64,000 nucleotides of DNA, taken from assembly GCA_038064375.1 (NCBI GenBank), contig JBBTTF010000001.1, positions 62,001 through 126,000 on the forward strand, read 5' to 3'. Positions 44,971 to 50,208 of the stretch are shown piece by piece. A program made the position numbers and the translations under genes. Source of the stretch: JBBTTE01 sp038064375 (GTDB lineage: Bacteria > Patescibacteriota > Saccharimonadia > Saccharimonadales > UBA4665). The notes beneath the pieces were generated by a model. It worked only from the letters and a program-made list of their open reading frames with translations. It had not been told where the DNA came from and made no database searches. Every line of letters starts with the position of its first letter. Position 1 is the stretch's first letter.

Positions 44971-44999
44971 ATTATACTATAATGTCTTTCTGTGGTCAA
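44971..44999 (-). promoter_or_regulatory. Promoter of the CheR-like gene
   Basis: TTGACC (44994-44999), N17, TATAAT (44971-44976) on the minus strand; the ATG lies 9 nt after the -10. Confidence 0.8.
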
Positions 45000-45039
45000 G
45001 AGGTGCGGAATAAGCAGGGTCTTGTGTGGAGCACTAGTT

Positions 45040-45068
45040 TTGGACTGTTCTTACAGAGGTGGTATGAT
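45040..45068 (+). promoter_or_regulatory. valS promoter
   Basis: TTGGAC (45040-45045), N17, TATGAT (45063-45068). The upstream in-frame ATG codons at 45064 and 45067 are within or touching the -10 box, so translation most likely begins at ATG 45076, 7 nt after it. Confidence 0.7.
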
Positions 45069-45075
45069 GTTGGTA

Positions 45076-47712
45076 ATGAAATTACCGAAGGTGTACGAGC
45101 CGGAACAGTATGAGAGTGATATCTATGCGCTCTGGGAGAAAAGTGGGGCATTCACCGCTGACCCTAGTAGCCACAAAGAGCACTTCTCAATCAGTATGCC
45201 TCCGCCTAACGAGACAGGCACACTGAGCATTGGGCATGCCCTATTTATCACCTTGCAGGACATTATGGCTCGTCACGCTCGACAGAAAGGGAAGGATGTC
45301 CTATGGTTACCCGGAACAGACCACGCCGCCTTAGCCGTTAACGCCATCATTGAGAAGAAATTAACAGATGAGGGAACCAATAAACACGCTATTGGCAGGG
45401 AAGCCTTTCTAGAAAAGACCAAGGAATTCGTAGGTGGTAGCCGCGACACTATGCTTGGCCAAATGCGAGCTATGGGCGCCAGTACTGACTGGACACGCTT
45501 ACGCTATACCCTAGACGACGCACTAAATCGCTGCGTCAACGAAACCTTCGTCAAGATGTACAATGATGGCCTAATATACAGGGGTCACCGCATCGTTAAC
45601 TGGGATCCTAATCTCGAGACTAACGTGTCTGATGACGAAGTGGAACACACCGAGGAGAAAGGCAAATTCTACACCTTTAAGTACGGTCCTTTTGAGATCG
45701 GTACAGCTCGACCTGAGACTAAGTTCGCCGACAAATACGTCGTTATGCACCCCGACGATAAGCGCTACGCTCAGTACAAACATGGCGACACCTTCGAGGC
45801 CGAATGGATCAACGGCCCAATTACAGCCACGATTATCAAGGATGAGATAGCTGATCCAGAGTTCGGAACAGGGGTCATGACGATCACTCCATGGCATAGC
45901 CACGCCGACTTTGATCTAGCCGAGAAGCACAATCTCGACAAAGTGCAGATCATCGACTTTCACGGGAAACTTTTGCCGATTGCAGGTGAGTTTGAAGGTA
46001 TGCCAATATCTGAGGCCAGAGACAAGGTTGTCGACAAGCTAAAGTCCAAAGGGCTGGTGGTCAAAGTCGACGAAAACTACGTGCACAACCTCGCAATAAA
46101 CGAGCGCGGTAAAGGTGTTATTGAGCCTCAAATCCGCTTGCAGTGGTTTGTCGACGTCAACAAGCAAGTTGTCGAATGGAAGGGCAAAAAGCAGTCCCTC
46201 AAAGAGGTTCTGCAGAACGTCATCCGCGATGAGGATATTGATCTGATCCCTGAGCGTTTTGAGAAGATTTACTTCCACTGGATCGACAACCTGCGTGACT
46301 GGTGTATTAGTCGTCAGATCTGGTGGGGTCACCGTATTCCAGTCTGGTACCGTACTGACACTGACGGCAGAAAAGAGACCTTTGTTGGCGTCCAGCCACC
46401 CACCGATCAGAGCGAAGGCTGGCATGAGTGGGAGCAAGATCCAGACACTCTAGATACATGGTTTAGCTCATCCTTGTGGACATGGAGCACGCTGATCGAT
46501 CCTAAGTTAGCCGCCAATTACGACTTGTCTTTTGAGGATCTTCTCAAGCAGAGTCCAGACTTCAAAGCCTATCATCCTACCTCTGTTATGGAGACCGGCT
46601 GGGACATACTATTCTTCTGGGTTGCCCGTATGATTCTGTCGACAACTTACATGACTGGCGAGATTCCGTTTAAGGATGTTTATCTACATGGTCTTGTCCG
46701 TGCTGAGGACGGCAAAAAGATGAGTAAGAGCCGTCCAGAATCGATTATTGATCCTCTAGATGTTATTCCTAAATACGGCACTGACGCATTACGAATGGCA
46801 TTAATAATGGGTGTCTCGCCGGGCAATGATCAGAGTTGGGGCTGGAGTAAGATCGAAGCTAACCGCAACTTCTGCAACAAGCTCTGGAACATTGCCCGCT
46901 ACATCGAGGACATCGTAGGAGACGAAACAAGCAGGGAAGGTGTTCAGCCGGCTTCTGCAGCTGATCACTGGGCCCTAAACAAGCTAGCCGAAGCCCAAAA
47001 TAATATCGGTCAAGACCTCGACAATTACCGTTTTAGCGAAGCCTACGACAAGCTATATCACTTTGTTTGGGACGATATCGCTGACTGGTACATCGAGGCC
47101 AGTAAGGCTCAAACTAATAAGCCGCTTTTGGCCTATGTACTGGAGGCAATTCTGACGCTGGCGCATCCATTTGCACCATTTGTAACAGAGACGATTTGGC
47201 AAACTTTGGCATGGGAGAATGACACGATTCTGGCTACTAGAGAGCTTTTGAAGATTCCGAGCAGTGACGCTAAGCAAGCGGCAAACTTTGGCGAAGTTCA
47301 GGCCATTGTCACAGAAGTTCGCTTCATTACCAAGGCTCTTAAAGTCTCTGGCTCGACACTGTATTACAATGATGTGCCATTCTTGGCCGAGAACACTGAG
47401 ATTATTCGTAGCCTGAGCCGTCTTAAGGCTGTCACAGATGTCCGAGACGGTACAGGGTTATACCTAACCAGTACTAAGTACAAATGCTGGCTAGACATCG
47501 ACTCTGGAACAGCTCAGGCCTATCTCAAAGAGCTAGACACCAAGCGCGACAAGCAGCTTCAGAGCATCAAACAGCTAGAAGGTCGCCTAAGTAACAAGAG
47601 TTACGTGAATAACGCGCCTAAACAGGTTGTGGAGCAAACCAAGGATCAGCTCAAGACAGCGCAAGAACTACTAGAATCTATCGAGCAAGAAGCCAAGCGC
47701 TTCGCAGCCTAG
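45076..47712 (+). CDS. valS: Valyl-tRNA synthetase
   Basis: An 878-residue class I synthetase. The HIGH motif is in PNETGTLSIGHAL, the editing domain has GTARPETKFAD, and KMSKS is in DGKKMSKSRPES. The C-terminal ~70 residues are the ValRS coiled-coil arm. The start at MKLPKVYEPEQYE is chosen from the promoter position; starts further upstream would lie at or before the transcription start. Transcription likely ends before the separate promoter at 47758. Confidence 0.95.
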   Translation: MKLPKVYEPEQYESDIYALWEKSGAFTADPSSHKEHFSISMPPPNETGTLSIGHALFITLQDIMARHARQKGKDVLWLPGTDHAALAVNAIIEKKLTDEGTNKHAIGREAFLEKTKEFVGGSRDTMLGQMRAMGASTDWTRLRYTLDDALNRCVNETFVKMYNDGLIYRGHRIVNWDPNLETNVSDDEVEHTEEKGKFYTFKYGPFEIGTARPETKFADKYVVMHPDDKRYAQYKHGDTFEAEWINGPITATIIKDEIADPEFGTGVMTITPWHSHADFDLAEKHNLDKVQIIDFHGKLLPIAGEFEGMPISEARDKVVDKLKSKGLVVKVDENYVHNLAINERGKGVIEPQIRLQWFVDVNKQVVEWKGKKQSLKEVLQNVIRDEDIDLIPERFEKIYFHWIDNLRDWCISRQIWWGHRIPVWYRTDTDGRKETFVGVQPPTDQSEGWHEWEQDPDTLDTWFSSSLWTWSTLIDPKLAANYDLSFEDLLKQSPDFKAYHPTSVMETGWDILFFWVARMILSTTYMTGEIPFKDVYLHGLVRAEDGKKMSKSRPESIIDPLDVIPKYGTDALRMALIMGVSPGNDQSWGWSKIEANRNFCNKLWNIARYIEDIVGDETSREGVQPASAADHWALNKLAEAQNNIGQDLDNYRFSEAYDKLYHFVWDDIADWYIEASKAQTNKPLLAYVLEAILTLAHPFAPFVTETIWQTLAWENDTILATRELLKIPSSDAKQAANFGEVQAIVTEVRFITKALKVSGSTLYYNDVPFLAENTEIIRSLSRLKAVTDVRDGTGLYLTSTKYKCWLDIDSGTAQAYLKELDTKRDKQLQSIKQLEGRLSNKSYVNNAPKQVVEQTKDQLKTAQELLESIEQEAKRFAA

Positions 47713-47757
47713 TTTGACGTCCCATAACTTGTATTAATTAATACATCGACAAATGTC

Positions 47758-47786
47758 TTGCAAAACGCTATAGCTAGGAATATATT
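47758..47786 (+). promoter_or_regulatory. Promoter of the structured RNA/tRNA unit
   Basis: TTGCAA (47758-47763), N17, TATATT (47781-47786). The predicted transcript begins near 47793 and would include the structured region, the odd tRNA, the 39-residue gene and the terminator at 48339-48369. Confidence 0.65.
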
Positions 47787-47829
47787 AGAGTTACAAGCTA
47801 AAAACAAAGAGTTTTTGGGCTTAGTAACA

Positions 47830-47975
47830 CATCGAGGGTTGGTCCCCTGCGGTAAAAGTGTGTTTAACATCTAATCCTGTATCAACCGATGGCGTAGGTC
47901 CGCAAAGACCATGCGCCATAAGCGTACTAAACACACGCCTACGTCGTCGGTTGGTATGGGATTTTTCATACCATT
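47830..47975 (+). ncRNA. Candidate structured RNA with pseudoknot
   Basis: No reading frame, but dense complementarity. Hairpin 47889-47919 has ATGGCG/CGCCAT and GGTC/GACC closing a CGCAAA loop. Stem GTGTGTTTA (47858-47866) pairs with TAAACACAC (47928-47936). CAACCGA (47883-47889) pairs with TCGGTTG (47947-47953), crossing the previous stem as a pseudoknot, and can alternatively pair with GGTTG at 47837-47841. A final hairpin GGTATG/CATACC lies at 47953-47972, just before the tRNA. I cannot match it to 6S, SRP RNA, RNase P or tmRNA signatures. Confidence 0.5.
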
Positions 47976-47978
47976 TAT

Positions 47979-48098
47979 GGAGAGGTACCCAAGTGGCTTA
48001 AGGGGACAGGCTTTCATCCTGTTAGGAAGCGTCTAGTAATAGCTTGATCGGCATTGCAACAACGATTCGCAAGGGTTCGAATCCCTTTCTCTCCGCCA
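47979..48098 (+). tRNA. Class II Ser-type tRNA with UUC anticodon and 48-nt variable region
   Basis: Acceptor GGAGAGG (47979-47985) pairs with TCTCTCC (48088-48094), discriminator G, encoded CCA. The D arm is nearly identical to tRNA-Ser(GCU) at 58960. The anticodon stem ACAGG/CCTGT closes loop CTTTCAT, anticodon UUC (48013-48015), like tRNA-Glu loops. The T arm AAGGG-TTCGAAT-CCCTT is normal. The variable region (48023-48070) is 48 nt and can form CTA-gtaa-TAG and GATCG/CGATT helices. Body says serine, anticodon says glutamate. It may be functional, an allo-tRNA, or a decaying copy. Confidence 0.7.
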
Positions 48099-48175
48099 GA
48101 GAATCAGGCTTGCTACGCATGCGGCATAAGTTCTCAATACCAAGCATGCCTTAATTACAAAAAGGCGGTATTAAC

Positions 48176-48295
48176 ATGCCAAAGCCAAACACAAGGGTGC
48201 GCGACTCAAGGAATGGGCAATTTGTTCCACGCCGTGAGGCAATACGACGCCCTAGTACTACGGAGACTGAGGTCATCCGTAGGCACAAGAAATAG
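48176..48295 (+). CDS. 39-residue basic protein (RDSxxGxFV type)
   Basis: ATG 48176 follows AAAGGCGG by about 8 nt. The product starts MPKPNTRVRDSRNGQFVPRR and continues EAIRRPSTTETEVIRRHKK. It resembles small proteins with an RDSxTGxFV...EAxRRPxTTxTE pattern found in diverse bacteria, of unknown function. A hairpin with GAGAA/TTCTC (48099-48135) lies upstream and a terminator follows at 48339. Confidence 0.7.
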   Translation: MPKPNTRVRDSRNGQFVPRREAIRRPSTTETEVIRRHKK

Positions 48296-48338
48296 GTTGA
48301 GGTGAGCGGTTTGATCAGCCGCTTATAATTCTAGCCAA

Positions 48339-48369
48339 CAAAAAAGCACCATTTATGTGGTGCTTTTTT
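48339..48369 (+). terminator. Bidirectional rho-independent terminator
   Basis: AAAAAAGCACCA-tttatg-TGGTGCTTTTTT: a strong stem with A-run and T-run, so it can work on both strands. It ends the tRNA/39-residue gene unit. Confidence 0.9.
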
Positions 48370-48383
48370 GCGCTTGATCGGCA

Positions 48384-48460
48384 TACGAACTTTCGTTCGT
48401 GTAACTACGAATTAACGTAGCTATTGTGGTACTCAAAGAGTACTGGAGTACTACAATAGC
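48384..48460. repeat. Three consecutive hairpins including a long inverted repeat
   Basis: ACGAAC-tttc-GTTCGT and CTACG-aattaa-CGTAG are followed by a 15-bp inverted repeat with one mismatch: GCTATTGTGGTACTC (48420-48434) and GAGTACTACAATAGC (48446-48460). The region 48370-48602 has no gene. On the minus strand it would be the 3' end of the HTH-HAD mRNA. Confidence 0.6.
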
Positions 48461-48552
48461 AACATTAACGGATCTTGTCAACGCCCTCCTTTCTTTGATT
48501 CATAAATGCCTGCTTGAGAGTTAAGGAGTGAGGTATTACCTAGTGTACATAG

Positions 48553-48585
48553 CATGTCCAGAACATGTCAACAACATGTCCACAA
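48553..48585. repeat. Three tandem 11-bp repeats CATGTCnAnAA
   Basis: CATGTCCAGAA (48553-48563), CATGTCAACAA (48564-48574) and CATGTCCACAA (48575-48585) are head-to-tail with 11-bp spacing, about one helical turn. Each copy holds ACATGT or GCATGT, itself palindromic at its core. This suggests a protein-binding array, 18 nt beyond the 48603 stop. Confidence 0.6.
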
Positions 48586-48602
48586 GGCCGGTCAGCTGAC
48601 AC

Positions 48603-49451
48603 TTAATTTGCTGGCTCAAGCGCAGCACGGACACGCTCAACTGACTCCTCGGGTCGAGCGTCATCAAACCAGAGCACGTGCCACCCCTGTTTTTCGGCCG
48701 CCATTAGATTGGGCCTAGCATCATCAATAAGTAGAATTTCTTCTGGGTCAACTCCGGCTCGCTGAGCAGCAATCTCGTAGATCTTGGCCTCGGGCTTGAT
48801 GGCTGCAACCTCGGATGAGTCGATAACTGCATCGTAGTTAAGATTTGGCAGCTTGCCACTGCGACGCATGGCACTGAGCAATCCGGGCATAATGTTAGTC
48901 AGCAGACCGACCCTGTAGCGCTCACTAGCCCATAGCAAGAGCTCCTGCATCTGTTCAATCGCTTCAACGGTCTCGAGGTAATAATCTTGCCACTGGACAG
49001 ATTCGACGCCTAGTCGCTCAGCAAGCTTGGCATTAAAGTCATTGAGGCTCATGGTGCCGCGGCAAACATCGTCATTGTAATGCCAGAAGGCGGTCTCAAC
49101 GGCGTCAGGGGGCGCACCAGTAACTTCGGCCAAACGAGCAAAAGCACGCTGATAAAAGTGCACGAGGCAGCCATTAACATCAAAGTAAACGAAGCTAACA
49201 CCACTCTTAGTCTTAAGAAGTTGCCTTTTAGGGCTACTTGAGACTTTGTTGCCCATGATCTCATCAAGACCAACTCCAAGTGCATTAGCGATCGATTGAA
49301 CGGTAAAGATCGACGGGGACTTGATAGCCCCACGTTCGATCTTGGTAAGAGTTGAGAAGCTCAAATTAGCCTGATGACACAACTGCTGTTGTGTCAGCCC
49401 ACCAGCCTGACGTGCTTCCTGCAATAACTTTCCTAAACTCTTCTCATCCAT
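48603..49451 (-). CDS. XRE-type HTH fused to HAD-family hydrolase
   Basis: A 282-residue fusion. Residues 1-65 form an XRE/Cro HTH (LLQEARQAGGLTQQQLCHQA; TLTKIERGAIKSPS). Residues ~78-282 are HAD-IA: motif I FVYFDVNGCLVHF (first Asp kept, second changed to Gly-Cys), motif II LLTNIMPG, motif III Lys in IKPEAKIYE, motif IV ILLIDDARPN. It may sense a phosphorylated metabolite and control transcription; the loss of the second motif I Asp suggests weak or no catalysis. Leaderless start predicted. Confidence 0.85.
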   Translation of the reverse strand: MDEKSLGKLLQEARQAGGLTQQQLCHQANLSFSTLTKIERGAIKSPSIFTVQSIANALGVGLDEIMGNKVSSSPKRQLLKTKSGVSFVYFDVNGCLVHFYQRAFARLAEVTGAPPDAVETAFWHYNDDVCRGTMSLNDFNAKLAERLGVESVQWQDYYLETVEAIEQMQELLLWASERYRVGLLTNIMPGLLSAMRRSGKLPNLNYDAVIDSSEVAAIKPEAKIYEIAAQRAGVDPEEILLIDDARPNLMAAEKQGWHVLWFDDARPEESVERVRAALEPAN

Positions 49452-49457
49452 AGCCTA

Positions 49458-49486
49458 ATAGTACTAATTTTAAGCGTAAGAATCAA
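49458..49486 (-). promoter_or_regulatory. Promoter of the HTH-HAD gene
   Basis: TTGATT (49481-49486), N17, TACTAT (49458-49463) on the minus strand; the ATG begins 6 nt after the -10. Confidence 0.65.
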
Positions 49487-49511
49487 GCCTAAATTGGCAT
49501 TAAATGGCTAT

Positions 49512-49688
49512 CTATATGCCAATAACAAACTTCAGAATCGTAAAGAAGAAGAGGGTGGTCAGAACAAAAATAACGCCCAGCATGACCGTTACGTCTCTAG
49601 TATTGCCATAGCCGACTTGACGGCCAAGCTTGGTGTAAGCATAGGCGGTGACACCAGCACCAAAGAAAGCAGCATAGAGAAATTCCAT
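49512..49688 (-). CDS. 58-residue membrane protein
   Basis: The frame encodes MEFLYAAFFGAGVTAYAYTK, a short polar turn, then a second hydrophobic helix (VMLGVIFVLTTLFFFTILKF) ending at TAG. It has two membrane helices. It is followed by the bidirectional gap to the HTH-HAD gene and preceded by the HIT gene 15 nt away. No strong ribosome site is visible. No family recognised. Confidence 0.6.
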   Translation of the reverse strand: MEFLYAAFFGAGVTAYAYTKLGRQVGYGNTRDVTVMLGVIFVLTTLFFFTILKFVIGI

Positions 49689-49703
49689 AAGGTTTATTGT
49701 ACC

Positions 49704-50096
49704 TTAAAAGGCAAGTCTTTTGGCAAGCTCAGCTAGGGCAGCGTGATCTGGCTCGGCGTTCATATCTGGCCTATTGCGGAACTCCTCGATAGCAGAAAAG
49801 GGGATTAGGTGAACATGAGCATGCGGAACATCAACTCCAACCACTTGTGAACCAATATAAGTAGTCTGTAGCACTGTTTTGAGGCGCTGGGCGACCTTTT
49901 GGGCTGTGGCCATAACTGCTTGATAATCCGCGCTCTGTAGATCCCAGACAAACTCCACCTGCTTTTTAGGAATAACTAGGACGTGGCCGAGACTAACAGG
50001 GTGAATATCTAAGAAGGCAAGGGTAGAATCGTCCTCATAAACCTTGTGGCAGGGGATCTCGCCCTTGATGATCTTGGTAAAGATGCTGTCTTGCAT
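49704..50096 (-). CDS. HIT-family nucleotide hydrolase
   Basis: A 130-residue histidine triad protein; the active site is HAHVHLIPF with the N-terminal SIFTKIIKGEIPCHKVYED typical of HINT/PKCI proteins. These hydrolyse AMP-lysine or other nucleoside phosphoramidates and dinucleotides. The physiological substrate is not known. Confidence 0.93.
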   Translation of the reverse strand: MQDSIFTKIIKGEIPCHKVYEDDSTLAFLDIHPVSLGHVLVIPKKQVEFVWDLQSADYQAVMATAQKVAQRLKTVLQTTYIGSQVVGVDVPHAHVHLIPFSAIEEFRNRPDMNAEPDHAALAELAKRLAF

Positions 50097-50208
50097 GCCT
50101 CAATTATAACTGGGCATACGTTAAAGATTAACAAATAATTAACTTCGCTTATTTATTTGTCGCTTATGCTTGCTGAAAAGCACCCAGCTAAACAATAGTA
50201 AGCTCCTC

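Noticed and set aside
44962..45075. T-box leader upstream of valS
   Set aside because: The region is only ~110 nt, lacks the AGGGTGGNACCGCG antiterminator box and stem I, and a promoter (TTGGAC/TATGAT) lies just before the start.
48006..48022. tRNA-Sec (UCA anticodon) for the odd tRNA
   Set aside because: A UCA anticodon would need a loop shifted so that the stem no longer pairs; the 5-bp stem ACAGG/CCTGT fixes the anticodon as UUC, and the acceptor is 7 bp rather than 8.
47793..48098. tmRNA (ssrA), because of pseudoknots and an encoded CCA end
   Set aside because: No 5' tRNA half pairs with the acceptor other than at 47979, no tag frame ending in Ala-Ala is visible, and the discriminator and acceptor are Ser-like without the G-U of tRNA-Ala.
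48054..48305. An 83-codon frame overlapping the tRNA 3' end
   Set aside because: It runs through the T arm of the tRNA and the 39-residue gene in another frame, and has no ribosome site.
50161..50175. CGCTTATGCTT repeated before 50209 and 56088 as a regulatory element
   Set aside because: Two short matches only, without consistent distance to the start; probably chance similarity of A/T-rich promoter DNA.
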